The notes under the pieces: model-generated
What the model was told of the DNA's origin: nothing
The model's database searches: none
Seen by the model: only the letters and a program-made list of their open reading frames with translations
Translations under genes and position numbers: made by a program
Assembly: GCA_947090765.1 (NCBI GenBank)
Contig: OX352322.1
Span: forward strand, 6,503,001-6,567,000
Source of the DNA: Pseudomonas sp. MM223
GTDB lineage: Bacteria; Pseudomonadota; Gammaproteobacteria; Pseudomonadales; Pseudomonadaceae
DNA: 64,000 bases
Direction: 5' to 3'
In this document: positions 13,312 through 22,627 of the stretch, one piece after another
Layout of the letters: each line of letters opens with the position of its first letter
How positions within the stretch are numbered: position 1 is the first letter of the stretch

Positions 13312-13328
13312 GATTGGTATACTGGCGC

Positions 13329-13507
13329 CACTCCCTGGTGGATGCGCCAGTCGGTTATGTCCCTGAGCCGATACGCACAACCACGGGGGTTGCACGCTGG
13401 GGCCGGTGTGCATGTCCGCCCGACGGAAAGCCTTAACGCCCCCTGCAATCTCCACCTTGAACTTTCGGGTTCAAGGGCTACACCGACAGCGGTCTAATCG
13501 GGGAGCC
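13329..13507 (+). ncRNA. ssrS: 6S RNA
   Basis: This RNA binds the sigma-70 RNA polymerase holoenzyme in stationary phase. It lies between zapA and fthC, its conserved site. A -10-like TATACT is at 13318-13323. The 5' part ACTCCCTGGTGG can pair with GGGGAG near the 3' end, and internal complementary arms (CACGGGGGTTGCACG, then CCCCCTGCAAT) can frame the open-promoter-like bubble. Ends are approximate by a few bases. Confidence 0.87.
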
Positions 13508-13516
13508 TGAATTTTC

Positions 13517-13547
13517 TTGCCCGCCCCTTCAGGCGGGCAATTCGTTT
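13517..13547 (+). terminator. Rho-independent terminator after 6S RNA
   Basis: A perfect 9-bp stem (TTGCCCGCC, then GGCGGGCAA) with a CCTTCA loop, followed by TTCGTTTT. It sits ten bases past the end of 6S RNA and before fthC. Confidence 0.75.
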
Positions 13548-13594
13548 TGGCCGACCCTCCAGTGTCGGCCAGCACGCCTGGGATTGCCCGTGCC

Positions 13595-14205
13595 ATGACC
13601 GAAACCGCGCCGCTTACCCGCCCCCAGGCTCCGTCGCCTGCTTCGCAATGCCCGCCGCGCCCTTACCCCTGCCCAGCAACGCCAGGCGACCCTTGGCCTG
13701 TACCGCCAGCTGGCGCAAAACCCGCTGTTCCGCCGCGCCCGGCACATTGCCTTGTACCTGCCCAACGACGGCGAAATCGACCCACGCCTGCTACTGCGCG
13801 AAGCCCAGCGCCGCGGTAAACGCACTTACCTGCCGGTGCTGCACGCCTGGCCGCGCACGCGCATGGTGTTCCAACGGTTCGAGCAGGGTGAAAAACTCAA
13901 GCCCAATCGCTTCCGTATCCCCGAGCCGGTTACTGATCGCAAGCGCCAGCGGCCGATCTGGGCGCTGGACCTGATCCTGCTGCCGCTGGTCGGTTTCGAT
14001 GAAGTGGGCGGGCGCCTGGGCATGGGCGGTGGCTTCTATGATCGCAGCCTGGCCTATCAGGGGCGGCGCAAGAGCCTGGAAAAAGCCTTTGCTGCTAGGG
14101 CTGGCGCATGAGTGCCAGAAGGTCGAGCGGCTGGCGCAGGCCAGCTGGGATGTACCACTGCAGGGGACGGTCTCGGACCGCGGCTGGTACCTGGCACCGC
14201 GTTGA
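13595..14205 (+). pseudogene. fthC: 5-formyltetrahydrofolate cyclo-ligase, broken by two single-base insertions
   Basis: The intact enzyme converts 5-formyl-THF to methenyl-THF with ATP. The reading frame starts MTETAPLTRPQ and then shifts. An extra G at 13627-13628 (CAGGCTC for CAGCTC) must be skipped to read LRRLLRNARRALTPAQQRQ and LYLPNDGEIDPRLLLREAQ. A second extra base at 14075-14076 (GAGCCTGG for GAGCTGG) must be skipped to read KKPLLLGLAHECQKVERLA to the stop at 14205. With both removed the product is about 202 aa and complete, including the GMGGGFYDRSL motif. The gene follows 6S RNA as in most gammaproteobacteria. Both breaks share the same local word, so sequence error is as likely as true decay. 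Confidence 0.85.
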
Positions 14206-14222
14206 GCGGCGCCAGCGGGGAA

Positions 14223-14375
14223 TCAACGTTGTGGCTGGCTGGCGTCGACCGGCATCTGGTAGGCGTTGTCCAGCTTGCGCTCCCAGAAACCCTGCGCATA
14301 ACCGGTAGTGACCACACCCAGGCCAAAAATGAACACCAGGATCCACAGCAGATCCGGCTTTTTGCGTTGATTCAT
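14223..14375 (-). CDS. Small single-span membrane protein, conserved in pseudomonads
   Basis: A 50-aa product (MNQRKKPDLLWILVFIFGLG...) with one membrane segment at about residues 10-28 and a short polar tail. The frame is open to 14438, but the internal ATG at 14375 begins the compact protein. It lies between fthC and the EVE gene. No function recognised; the basic N terminus suggests an N-in orientation. Confidence 0.65.
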   Translation of the reverse strand: MNQRKKPDLLWILVFIFGLGVVTTGYAQGFWERKLDNAYQMPVDASQPQR

Positions 14376-14554
14376 CGAAGATTGCCCCCCAGGCAAACTG
14401 TTCAGTGCTTGGCGATTTTCTGGGTATCGCCAGCGCATCGCGCTTTAAACGGGGCGCATTTTCCGACAACCTGCGTCCGCAAGCAAACCTTGACGCCAAC
14501 CGGCTGTCGGTTTCGTGCAACAGGTTATTTCAAACCTTTTCAGGAGCAGCATCC

Positions 14555-15004
14555 ATGGCCTACTGGCTGATGAAATCCGAGCCCGACGAGCTCTCCATCG
14601 AAGCCCTCGGCCGCCTGGGCGAAACGCGCTGGGACGGCGTGCGCAACTATCAGGCGCGTAATTTCCTGCGGGCCATGAACGTGGGTGACGAATTCTTCTT
14701 CTATCACTCCAGCTGCCCGCAACCGGGCATCGCCGGCATTGCCAGAATTACCCGTGCGGCTTACCCCGACCCCACCGCGCTTGACCCGCAAAGCCACTAC
14801 TACGATGCCAAGGCCACGGCCGACAAGAACCCCTGGAGCGCAGTGGATGTAGCCCATGTGCAAACCCTGCCACGGGTGCTGGAACTGGGCAGGCTGAAGC
14901 AGCAGTCCGGCCTGGCCGAGTTGCCGCTGGTGCAAAAGGGCAGCCGCCTGTCGGTGATGCCGGTGACACCCGAACAATGGGCGGTGATTGTCGCGTTACG
15001 TTGA
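14555..15004 (+). CDS. EVE domain-containing protein
   Basis: A 149-aa protein made of one EVE domain, a PUA-like fold that binds modified bases in nucleic acids. The start MAYWLMKSEPDELSIEAL and the motifs WDGVRNYQARNFLRAM and GDEFFFYHSS are diagnostic. The ATG at 14555 is preceded by CAGGAGCAGC. EVE proteins of this type sit near fthC in many gammaproteobacteria. Its target base is unknown. Confidence 0.92.
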   Translation: MAYWLMKSEPDELSIEALGRLGETRWDGVRNYQARNFLRAMNVGDEFFFYHSSCPQPGIAGIARITRAAYPDPTALDPQSHYYDAKATADKNPWSAVDVAHVQTLPRVLELGRLKQQSGLAELPLVQKGSRLSVMPVTPEQWAVIVALR

Positions 15005-15099
15005 AACAATGGCTAAGGTCAAGGGTTTGACCGATATCAACACGCCACGCATGGCCCCGCGCCATGATGTGGTGTGCAGAACCGCAAGGATGCAGAACG

Positions 15100-16059
15100 A
15101 TGAACCGATACGCCCCCAGAATCTTCGCCACCGCGCTGATCGCCCTGCTTGTTGCAGCCGGAGGGCTGGGGTACTGGAAGTCGCTCCACGATCAGCTGCC
15201 CGAAGGCCTGAGCATGGGTAACGGCCGCCTCGAAGCTACCGAAGTACAGATTGCCAGTAAAATCCCTGGCCGCCTGGCCGAAGTGCTGGTCGACGAAGGC
15301 GACAACGTCACCCGCGGCCAGCTGCTGGCACGCATCGACACCCGCACCATGGAAGCCCAGCGCACCCAGGCCGAAGCCGAAGTGCTGCGCGCCCGGGAAA
15401 ACTACGCCGCTGCCCAGGCCAGTGTGCAACTGCGTCAGAGCGAACTGTTGCTGGCCAGCCAGGAACTCAAGCGTGTACGCGAAATTTTCCAGCGCAAATA
15501 CGCCAGCCAGCAGTTGCTCGACCAGCAACAGGCACGCTTCGACACCGCCAACGCTGCCGTGGTCGCCGCCCGCGCCCAGCTGGCAGCAATCAAGGCCGCC
15601 ATCGGCGCCGCCGAAGCCCAAGTGGCCCAGCTCACCAGCGAAATCGACGACAGCAGCCTGCGTGCGCCCATCAACGGCATTATCCAGCTGCGCCTGGCCG
15701 AGCCCGGTGAAGTGCTGGGTGCCGGCGGCCGCGTGCTGATGCTGATCGACCCCAGCGACCAGTACATGAACCTGTACCTGCCGGCCTCCACCAGCGGCCA
15801 GCTGACCGTGGGCGACCAGGCGCGCATCGTGCTCGACGCACTGCCCGAACGCGCCTTGCCGGCCAAAATAGCCTTTGTCGCAGCCAAGGCCCAGTTCACC
15901 CCCAAACAGGTAGAAACCCGCGACGAGCGGCAAAAGCTGGTGTTTCGGGTCAAGCTGCGCCTGACCGACCCAGGCGCCGTGCCGCAGGCCAAACCGGGTA
16001 TGCCGGGCGCTGGCTATGTGCGCACGGCTGAGGTGGGCTGGCCGGCCAACCTGCAATGA
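15100..16059 (+). CDS. HlyD-family periplasmic adaptor subunit (YhiI-like)
   Basis: Membrane-fusion protein of a tripartite-type exporter. It is 319 aa with one N-terminal membrane anchor (IFATALIALLVAAGGLGYW). A first lipoyl half lies around KIPGRLAEVLVDEGDNVTRG, followed by a long helical hairpin rich in Ala, Gln and Arg (residues 80-180) and a barrel domain. The ATG at 15100 places the anchor at the very N terminus; the frame extends to 15064. It overlaps the next gene by four bases and forms an operon with the two ABC genes. Confidence 0.9.
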   Translation: MNRYAPRIFATALIALLVAAGGLGYWKSLHDQLPEGLSMGNGRLEATEVQIASKIPGRLAEVLVDEGDNVTRGQLLARIDTRTMEAQRTQAEAEVLRARENYAAAQASVQLRQSELLLASQELKRVREIFQRKYASQQLLDQQQARFDTANAAVVAARAQLAAIKAAIGAAEAQVAQLTSEIDDSSLRAPINGIIQLRLAEPGEVLGAGGRVLMLIDPSDQYMNLYLPASTSGQLTVGDQARIVLDALPERALPAKIAFVAAKAQFTPKQVETRDERQKLVFRVKLRLTDPGAVPQAKPGMPGAGYVRTAEVGWPANLQ

Positions 16060-18776
16060 ACGCCCCGGCACTGCTGGCCGAGGGCATCAGCCACCGCTAC
16101 GGCAACCTGGTGGCCCTGCACACCTTGGGTTTCAGCCTGCCTGCGGGCACCCGCTGCGCGCTTATTGGCCCTGACGGCGCCGGTAAATCGACCTTGCTGG
16201 GGTTGATCGCAGGCGTTAAACGCCTGCAACAGGGCGAACTTCAGGTGCTGGGTGGTTCGATCCGCCAGCGGCGCCATCGCGCGGCGCTATACCCGAAAGT
16301 GGCGTTCATGCCCCAGGGGCTGGGCAACAACCTGTACCCGGAGCTGTCGATCAGCGAGAACATCCGCTTTTTCGCCACCCTGTTCGGCCTGGGCCGCCGC
16401 GAGTGCGAACAGCGCATGGCCAACCTGCTACAGGCCACCGACCTGCAACGCTTTGCCGAGCGCCCGGCCGGCAAGCTGTCGGGTGGCATGAAGCAGAAAC
16501 TGGGGCTGTGCTGCGCGCTGATCCACGAGCCGGACCTGCTGATCCTCGACGAACCCACCACCGGCGTCGACCCACTGTCGCGGCGGCGCTTCTGGGAGCT
16601 GGTCGAGCAGGTGCGTGCACAGCGCCCGCAACTGACCCTGCTGGTGGCGACCGCCTACATGGAAGAGGCTGAACAATTCGAGCATTGCCTGATGCTCGAT
16701 GACGGCCGCCTGCTGGCCGCAGGCCCCAGCCACGAACTGGCCGCAGTCACCCCCAGCGGCAAGCTTGACGACGCCTTCACCCACTATCAGGGTGCGGGCA
16801 AGGCACAGCATCAACCCCTGAGCATCCCGCCGCGCCCGGCCATGGATGGCCCGGTCGCCATCGAGGCCCACGACCTGACCCTGCGTTTTGGTGACTTCAC
16901 AGCAGTCAACAAAGTCAGCTTCGCCATCGGCCGTGGCGAGATCTTCGGCTTCCTCGGGTCCAACGGCTGCGGCAAGACCACCACCATGAAAGTGCTCACC
17001 GGCCTGATGCCGGCCAGCGAGGGCAGCGCCAGCCTGCTGGGGCGCCCGGTGGACGCCAGTGACCTGGCCACGCGCAAGCGGGTCGGTTTCATGTCGCAGA
17101 GCTTTTCGTTGTATGGCGAGCTCAGCACCCGGCAAAACCTGGCCTTGCATGCTCGCCTGTTCGACCTGCCCAAGGCCGAGAGCGCCCAGCGCATCGATGA
17201 ACTGATCGAGCGCTTCGACCTCGCCGCTATTGCCGACCAACCGTCCGGTGCCCTGCCCCTTGGCCTGCGCCAGCGCCTGTCGCTGGCGGTGGCGGTGCTG
17301 CATCGCCCGGAAGTGTTGATTCTCGATGAACCGACCTCCGGCGTCGATCCGGCTGCCCGCGACGACTTCTGGCGCCTGTTGGTGGAACTGTCACGCGAAC
17401 AGGGCGTGACCATTTTCCTCTCCACCCATTTCATGAACGAAGCCCAGCGCTGCGACCGCATCTCGTTGATGCATGCCGGGCGGGTACTGGCCTGCGACAC
17501 ACCAGATGCCCTGCAGCGCCAGTACCAGGGCGACACCCTGGAGGACGCGTTCGTACGTTGCCTGGAACAAGCCCAGGAACTGGCGCCGCAAGCCACGGAT
17601 AACGCCGTGCTGGAGCAGGCAGCCACGACCGCCCCGCCATTGCGCCAGGGCTTCAGCCTGCGCCGGCTGCTGGCAGTCGCCAGCCGTGAGGGCAAGGAGC
17701 TGCTGCGCGACAAGGTGCGCCTGGCTTTTGCCTTGCTGGGCGCGCTGTTCATGATGGTGATCTTCGGCTATGGCATTTCGCTGGATGTGGAAAACCTGGC
17801 CTTCGCCGTGCACGACCAGGACCAGAGCCCGCAAAGCCGGGCCTACCTCGAAGCCTTCCGTGGCTCACGCTATTTTGCTGAACAGGCGCCGATTCGTGAC
17901 AGCCGCGAGATGCACCAGCGCCTGCAACGCTCGGAAATAAAACTGGCGCTGGAGATTCCGCCCGGTTTTGGCCGCGACCTGTACGCCGGGCGCCAACCGG
18001 TGGTGGCCGCCTGGCTCGACGGCGGCATGCCGTTCCGTGCAGAAACCAGCCGCAACTACGTGGAGGCCGTGCACCAGGCCAACCTTGAGCAACTGGCAAA
18101 GGCCAGCCCACAGCCGCAATCGCGCCAGGACCTGGTGCGCCTGGAAACGCGCTTTCGCTACAACCAGGACGTGGTCAGCGTGAATGCCATCGGCCCGGGT
18201 GTGATGGCGCTGATCCTGGCCTTCATCCCGGCCATGCTTACCGCGCTGGGCATTGTCCGCGAGAAGGAGCTCGGCTCCATCACCAACTTCTACGCCACAC
18301 CCCTCACCCGCCTGGAATTCTTGCTCGGCAAGCAGATGCCTTACCTGGCCGTGAGCCTGGTCAACCTGGCGCTGCTGGTGGCGATGAACCGCTGGCTGTT
18401 CGCCGTGCCGCTCAAGGGCAGCGTGCTGGCCCTGGCCTGTGGTGGTGTGGCCTACCTGCTGGCCACCACCAGCCTGGGCCTGTTGATCTCGGCCTTCACC
18501 CGTACCCAGATTGCGGCCATCCTGGGCACCATGATCATCACCAGCCTGCCGACCATCCAGTTTTCCGGGCTGATCGTGCCACGCTCGTCGTTGGACGGCG
18601 CAGCGGCAGTGATGGGCCAGCTGTTTCCGGCGGGCTACTTTCTCGATATCGCGGTTGGCACCTTCACCAAGGCGCTGGGGCTGCGTGAGCTGTGGCCGCA
18701 GTGCCTGATCCTGCTGGGCTTTTTTGCTGCGTTTACCGGCCTGAGCCTGGCCATGCTGAAAAAGCAGGAGGCCTGA
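16056..18776 (+). CDS. Fused ABC transporter: two ATPase domains plus ABC-2 permease (RbbA/YhiH-like)
   Basis: A 906-aa half-exporter. ATPase domain 1 has Walker A GPDGAGKST and signature LSGGMKQKLGL. ATPase domain 2 has Walker A GSNGCGKTTTMKVL and a degenerate signature (LPLGLRQRLSL). The C-terminal third (from about residue 540) is an ABC-2 permease with a large periplasmic loop and five more membrane spans. In E. coli the homologue is called RbbA for its ribosome association, but here, between HlyD and ABC-2 partners, export is the simpler reading. The substrate is unknown. Confidence 0.9.
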   Translation: MNAPALLAEGISHRYGNLVALHTLGFSLPAGTRCALIGPDGAGKSTLLGLIAGVKRLQQGELQVLGGSIRQRRHRAALYPKVAFMPQGLGNNLYPELSISENIRFFATLFGLGRRECEQRMANLLQATDLQRFAERPAGKLSGGMKQKLGLCCALIHEPDLLILDEPTTGVDPLSRRRFWELVEQVRAQRPQLTLLVATAYMEEAEQFEHCLMLDDGRLLAAGPSHELAAVTPSGKLDDAFTHYQGAGKAQHQPLSIPPRPAMDGPVAIEAHDLTLRFGDFTAVNKVSFAIGRGEIFGFLGSNGCGKTTTMKVLTGLMPASEGSASLLGRPVDASDLATRKRVGFMSQSFSLYGELSTRQNLALHARLFDLPKAESAQRIDELIERFDLAAIADQPSGALPLGLRQRLSLAVAVLHRPEVLILDEPTSGVDPAARDDFWRLLVELSREQGVTIFLSTHFMNEAQRCDRISLMHAGRVLACDTPDALQRQYQGDTLEDAFVRCLEQAQELAPQATDNAVLEQAATTAPPLRQGFSLRRLLAVASREGKELLRDKVRLAFALLGALFMMVIFGYGISLDVENLAFAVHDQDQSPQSRAYLEAFRGSRYFAEQAPIRDSREMHQRLQRSEIKLALEIPPGFGRDLYAGRQPVVAAWLDGGMPFRAETSRNYVEAVHQANLEQLAKASPQPQSRQDLVRLETRFRYNQDVVSVNAIGPGVMALILAFIPAMLTALGIVREKELGSITNFYATPLTRLEFLLGKQMPYLAVSLVNLALLVAMNRWLFAVPLKGSVLALACGGVAYLLATTSLGLLISAFTRTQIAAILGTMIITSLPTIQFSGLIVPRSSLDGAAAVMGQLFPAGYFLDIAVGTFTKALGLRELWPQCLILLGFFAAFTGLSLAMLKKQEA

Positions 18777-18777
18777 C

Positions 18778-19890
18778 ATGTCGCGCCTTAACCACACCCT
18801 GCGCCTGGGCCTGAAAGAACTGACCAGCCTGCGCCATGACAGCGTGCTGCTGCTGTTTTTGCTGTATGCCTTCAGCGTGGCGATCTACATGCCGGCAGCC
18901 GGCTCGGTGATCGGCGTACACAACGCCAGCGTCGCGGTGGTAGACGAAGACCGCAGCCTGCTGTCGCGCAAGCTGAGCGAAGCCCTGCAACCACCCGAGT
19001 TCCAGCCCGCCGTGGCGCTGGCCCCGGAGCACCTGGACCAGGTGATGGATAGCGGCCAGTACACCTTCGTGATCAATGTACCGGTGAACTTCCAAAGCGA
19101 CCTGCTGGCCGGGCGCTCACCAGAGTTGCAGATCAACGTCGACGCCACGGCCATGAGCCAGGCGTTCATGGGCGCCGGCTACATCGGCCGCATCTTCGAG
19201 CGTGAACTGCTCGACTACAGCCAGCATGGCAACGTGCAAAGCCCGGTGCTGATCAACCCCAAGGCGCTGTTCAACCCTAACCTTGAAGGGGGCTGGTTCC
19301 TGGCGGTGATCCAGATCGTCAACAACATCACCATCCTGGCGATCATCCTCACCGGCACTGCGCTGCTGCGCGAGCGTGAGCATGGCACCCTCGACCACTT
19401 GCTGGTGCTGCCGCTCACCGCACTGGAAATCATGCTGGCAAAGATCGGCAGCAACGCGCTGGTGGTGGTGATCTGCACGTGGGTTTCGCTGGTGGTGGTG
19501 GTGAGGGGCGCACTGGGCGTGCCACTGTCCGGCTCGATGGGGCTGTTCCTGGCCGTGACGGCGCTTTACCTGTTCGCCAGTACCGCGCTGGGCATCTTCC
19601 TCGCCACCCTGGCACGCTCGACGCCACAGTTCGGCCTGCTGGCGATACCGGTGATCATCCCGATGCTGCTGTTGTCAGGCGGCAGCACACCGCTGGACAG
19701 CATGCCGCAGTGGTTGCAATGGGTGATGCAGGGGTCACCGTCGACACACTTTGTCAGCCTGGGCACTGCGATCCTGTTCCGGGATGCCGGGTGGGCGGTG
19801 GTGTGGCCGGATATCCTGGCGCTGGGCCTGATCGGCCTGGTGTTCTTCAGCGTGGCACTGGCGCGGTTTCGCCGTAGCCTGGCGTCCTGA
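18778..19890 (+). CDS. ABC-2 type transporter permease (YhhJ-like)
   Basis: A 370-aa membrane protein with the ABC-2 layout: one N-terminal span, a periplasmic domain of about 140 residues, then five spans. The motif LREREHGTLDHLLVLPLTALEIMLAKI, between spans two and three, marks the cytoplasmic coupling helix. It starts one base after the stop of the fused ATPase gene, so the three genes form one translation-linked exporter operon. Confidence 0.9.
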   Translation: MSRLNHTLRLGLKELTSLRHDSVLLLFLLYAFSVAIYMPAAGSVIGVHNASVAVVDEDRSLLSRKLSEALQPPEFQPAVALAPEHLDQVMDSGQYTFVINVPVNFQSDLLAGRSPELQINVDATAMSQAFMGAGYIGRIFERELLDYSQHGNVQSPVLINPKALFNPNLEGGWFLAVIQIVNNITILAIILTGTALLREREHGTLDHLLVLPLTALEIMLAKIGSNALVVVICTWVSLVVVVRGALGVPLSGSMGLFLAVTALYLFASTALGIFLATLARSTPQFGLLAIPVIIPMLLLSGGSTPLDSMPQWLQWVMQGSPSTHFVSLGTAILFRDAGWAVVWPDILALGLIGLVFFSVALARFRRSLAS

Positions 19891-19914
19891 TGCTTGTTCA
19901 GGCTCTGCGAGAAA

Positions 19915-20033
19915 CTGTAGGAGCGGCCTTGTGCCGCGAAAGGGCCGCCAAGCGGCCCCCGGAGTCAGCTACACCGCATAATTTGCCGGGGCTGCTCTGC
20001 AGCCCTTTCGCGGCACAAGGCCGCTCCTACAGG
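19915..20033. repeat. REP pair
   Basis: Inverted copies of the CCTTTCGCGGCACAAGGCCG family lie between the convergent exporter operon and fliL-like gene. The convergent setting suggests a two-way terminator. Confidence 0.82.
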
Positions 20034-20058
20034 AACCGCGCCAGCTCGAAAAGCCGGG

Positions 20059-20463
20059 TTATTGCACGATAAGGTTGTTGAACAGCAAGTCTTCGACGAT
20101 CGGCTTGCCCTCTTCCGCCTCCAGCACCTGTTGCACCTGCTTCAGCGCCTCTTGGCGAAGGTGTTCCTTGGCTTCGACGTTGCTCATGCTGTCCACCGTC
20201 TGCTGGGTGAACAGGGCCACCAGCTGGTTGCGGATCAGCGGTTCGTGGTGCTGCACCGCCTTGGCCGCTTCGTCACCGGTCACGCGCAGGGCCACGTCGG
20301 CCTTGTACACGCGCAGCCGCGGGCCGCCGTCGAGGGCATAGTTGCCGACAAAGGGCGGGCTCAGGCTGATGTAGGCGACCTTGGGCGCCCCTTCCTTGGC
20401 TTCTTCGGCCATGGCTGCAGCCGGCATCAGCAGCGCCAGTACCATCAAGATCCACGCTTTCAC
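20059..20463 (-). CDS. FliL-like flagellar basal body-associated protein
   Basis: A 134-aa secreted or membrane-anchored protein with a hydrophobic N terminus (MKAWILMVLALLMPAAAMA). The body has FliL family text: KVAYISLSPPFVGNY, then LRVYKADVALRV, then LIRNQLVALFTQQ. The start is a GTG at 20463 with GAGGAG upstream; the frame extends to 20520 but lacks a site there. It stands alone, not in a flagellar operon, and its short N-terminal segment could be a cleaved signal peptide rather than an anchor. Confidence 0.85.
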   Translation of the reverse strand: MKAWILMVLALLMPAAAMAEEAKEGAPKVAYISLSPPFVGNYALDGGPRLRVYKADVALRVTGDEAAKAVQHHEPLIRNQLVALFTQQTVDSMSNVEAKEHLRQEALKQVQQVLEAEEGKPIVEDLLFNNLIVQ

Positions 20464-20620
20464 GAATTCGCTCCTCAATACAGTTGGCGCCAGCTTACCC
20501 AGCACGCCGCTCAAACCCAAGCCCGGGCTTATGCCGGCCCATCAGGGCGGGCCATGCTCGTTGACCCGGCAAACGGCCCTCCTACACTTATCGGCCACTA
20601 CCCGCAAAGGAATAGCCCCG

Positions 20621-21598
20621 ATGAAAGCTGTGTTGTGCAAAACCCTGGGTCCGGCGCGTGATCTGGTACTGGAAGACGTGGCCAGCCCGCAGCCGAAAAA
20701 AAACGAGATCCTGCTGGATGTGCAGGCCGCCGGTGTCAACTTCCCCGACACCCTGATCATCGAAGGTAAATACCAGTTCCAGCCACCGCTGCCGTTCTCA
20801 CCAGGCGGTGAAGCAGCGGGCGTGGTGGCCGCAGTCGGGGAAAAAGCCGGCGCGTTCAAGGTCGGCGACCGGGTCATGGCACTCACCGGCTGGGGCGCGT
20901 TCGCCGAGCAGGTGGCAGTGCCGTTCTACAACGTGCTGCCGATCCCGGCGAACATGGACTTCACCACTGCTGCCGCCTTCGGCATGACCTATGGCACGTC
21001 CATGCACGCCTTGCGTCAGCGCGGGCAGTTGCAAGCAGGCGAAACATTACTGGTGCTGGGTGCTTCCGGTGGAGTCGGGCTGGCGGCGGTGGAAATCGGC
21101 AAGGCCATGGGTGCACGGGTGATCGCGGCAGCCAGCAGCGCCGAAAAACTGGCCGTGGCCAAGGCGGCCGGGGCAGATGAGCTGATTGACTACAGCCAGG
21201 CCAGCCTGCGCGAAGAAATCAAGCGCCTGACCGGCGGCCAGGGTGTGGACGTGATCTATGACCCGGTCGGCGGCGAGCTGTTCGAGCAGGCAGTGCGCGG
21301 GCTGGCCTGGAACGGCCGGCTGCTGGTGGTAGGTTTCGCCAGCGGCAGCATCCCACAGCTGGCGGCCAACCTGGTGCTGCTCAAGGGCGCGGCGGTACTG
21401 GGGGTGTTCTGGGGCGCGTTCGCACAGCGCCAACCGCAAGACAATGCGGCCAACTTCAGGCAGCTGTTTGCCTGGCATGCCGAGGGCAAGGTGAAACCGC
21501 TGGTGTCGCAGACTTATCCACTGGCCGAGGCCGGGGCTGCCATCGAGAAGCTGGGGCAGCGGCAGGCTGTGGGTAAGTTGGTGGTGCTGGCCAGGTAA
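20621..21598 (+). CDS. NADPH:quinone oxidoreductase-like, medium-chain reductase family
   Basis: A 325-aa zinc-free medium-chain dehydrogenase/reductase. The start MKAVLCKTLGPARDLVLED is typical. The NADPH-binding fold is VLGASGGVGLAAVEIGKAMGA near residue 147, and the GGQGVDVIYDPVGGE motif follows. The zinc-ligand cysteines of alcohol dehydrogenases are absent. The likely reaction is reduction of quinones or enones with NADPH; the natural substrate is unknown. Single gene with a REP pair downstream. Confidence 0.9.
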   Translation: MKAVLCKTLGPARDLVLEDVASPQPKKNEILLDVQAAGVNFPDTLIIEGKYQFQPPLPFSPGGEAAGVVAAVGEKAGAFKVGDRVMALTGWGAFAEQVAVPFYNVLPIPANMDFTTAAAFGMTYGTSMHALRQRGQLQAGETLLVLGASGGVGLAAVEIGKAMGARVIAAASSAEKLAVAKAAGADELIDYSQASLREEIKRLTGGQGVDVIYDPVGGELFEQAVRGLAWNGRLLVVGFASGSIPQLAANLVLLKGAAVLGVFWGAFAQRQPQDNAANFRQLFAWHAEGKVKPLVSQTYPLAEAGAAIEKLGQRQAVGKLVVLAR

Positions 21599-21631
21599 AA
21601 TTTGAAGTATTTGTTTGCCTGCAAAGGCCTC

Positions 21632-21712
21632 ATCGCCGGCAAGCCAGCTCCCACAGGACACCACAGGTCTCAAAGACAGCGCAGTACATGTGGGAGCTGG
21701 CTTGCCGGCGAT
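21632..21712. repeat. REP pair
   Basis: Inverted GCCGGCAAGCCAGCTCCCAC-family units between the convergent oxidoreductase and chaC genes. Confidence 0.85.
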
Positions 21713-21730
21713 AGGGCCCTCACAGCCGGA

Positions 21731-22381
21731 TCAAACTTCCCGCAGGTTGTGGCACCGCCGGAACCGCGCCTCCAGGTTGCGATCGGGCATCTGGTGGCTG
21801 CGTAAGGCATTCAACGTCTGCTCGACATAGTCCCGCGTGGTGCCATAGCGCCCCTTGGCACTGGCCAGGATCTGGCTGAGCAGCGTGTCCGGCAGGTTCC
21901 CGGCATAACACGGCAAATGACGCTCAAGCACAAAGCCCAAGGCCTGCACCTTGCTGCCATCGCCCAGCCGGCAGCTTAACCAGTGCGGCCGGTAGGCCGG
22001 GTACGGCATCTCCCGTTGCCACAGGGCCATCAACGAGTCATCCAGGCTGCTTTCATCCAGCCGATAGGCAAAACCGCTGCAGGAGCCGCCCCGGTCCAGA
22101 CCAAACACCAGCCCAGGGGTCTCCGGGGTGCCACGGTGCTCGTGCGACCACAAGTACAAGCCCCGGTGATAACCATGCACCCGCGCGCGCTGGCGTTCTA
22201 CCGAACTGCACTCCGGGCGCCAGATCAAGGAACCATAAGCGAACAGCCACACGGGCCCGCCCTGATGCCGAGACATGGTCGTCTTCATCGAGTTGAACAA
22301 CTGGTCGCGAGTATGTTGCTGACCGAAGTCGAGTGCCGGTGGATATGAAACTTCCCAGGACATACTTTCAAGTGCCGACAT
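21731..22381 (-). CDS. Gamma-glutamylcyclotransferase, ChaC family
   Basis: ChaC-type enzymes cleave glutathione to 5-oxoproline and Cys-Gly. The 216-aa product has the substrate loop WLFAYGSLIWRPEC, the glycine-rich YGSL motif and the catalytic-acid region YRLDESSLDDSLMALWQRE. The start is uncertain: the ATG at 22381 gives the longest form, while internal ATGs at 22363, 22288 and 22276 would remove up to 35 non-conserved residues before SRHQGGPVWLFAYGS. No clear ribosome site decides it. Confidence 0.88.
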   Translation of the reverse strand: MSALESMSWEVSYPPALDFGQQHTRDQLFNSMKTTMSRHQGGPVWLFAYGSLIWRPECSSVERQRARVHGYHRGLYLWSHEHRGTPETPGLVFGLDRGGSCSGFAYRLDESSLDDSLMALWQREMPYPAYRPHWLSCRLGDGSKVQALGFVLERHLPCYAGNLPDTLLSQILASAKGRYGTTRDYVEQTLNALRSHQMPDRNLEARFRRCHNLREV

Positions 22382-22576
22382 AAGCTGCCGCCATTATCCC
22401 TGTGAACTACGGACGTAGCGAGATTCGAATATGATAAGACCCCAAACCTCTGTAGCAGGGGCCCTTGCAGTAACCATAGGCCAGAATTACAGAAATACTC
22501 AAGCCCTCGCGCCAGAGTTTCATGCGCGGTTCCGACGACTGGGAAGTACTGTTTCAGCAACCGAGAAAGTTATTGG

Positions 22577-22605
22577 CCAAGGCGGTAACAATTACCGCCT
22601 TATAC
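22577..22605. other. Inverted repeat downstream of the ubiD-reductase operon
   Basis: GGCGGTAA and TTACCGCC form a hairpin about 30 bases past the reductase stop. There is no run of T on the minus strand after it, so it is a weak terminator candidate or an mRNA-stabilising hairpin. Confidence 0.35.
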
Positions 22606-22627
22606 CCACACTTTCAAACTTCGGTTA

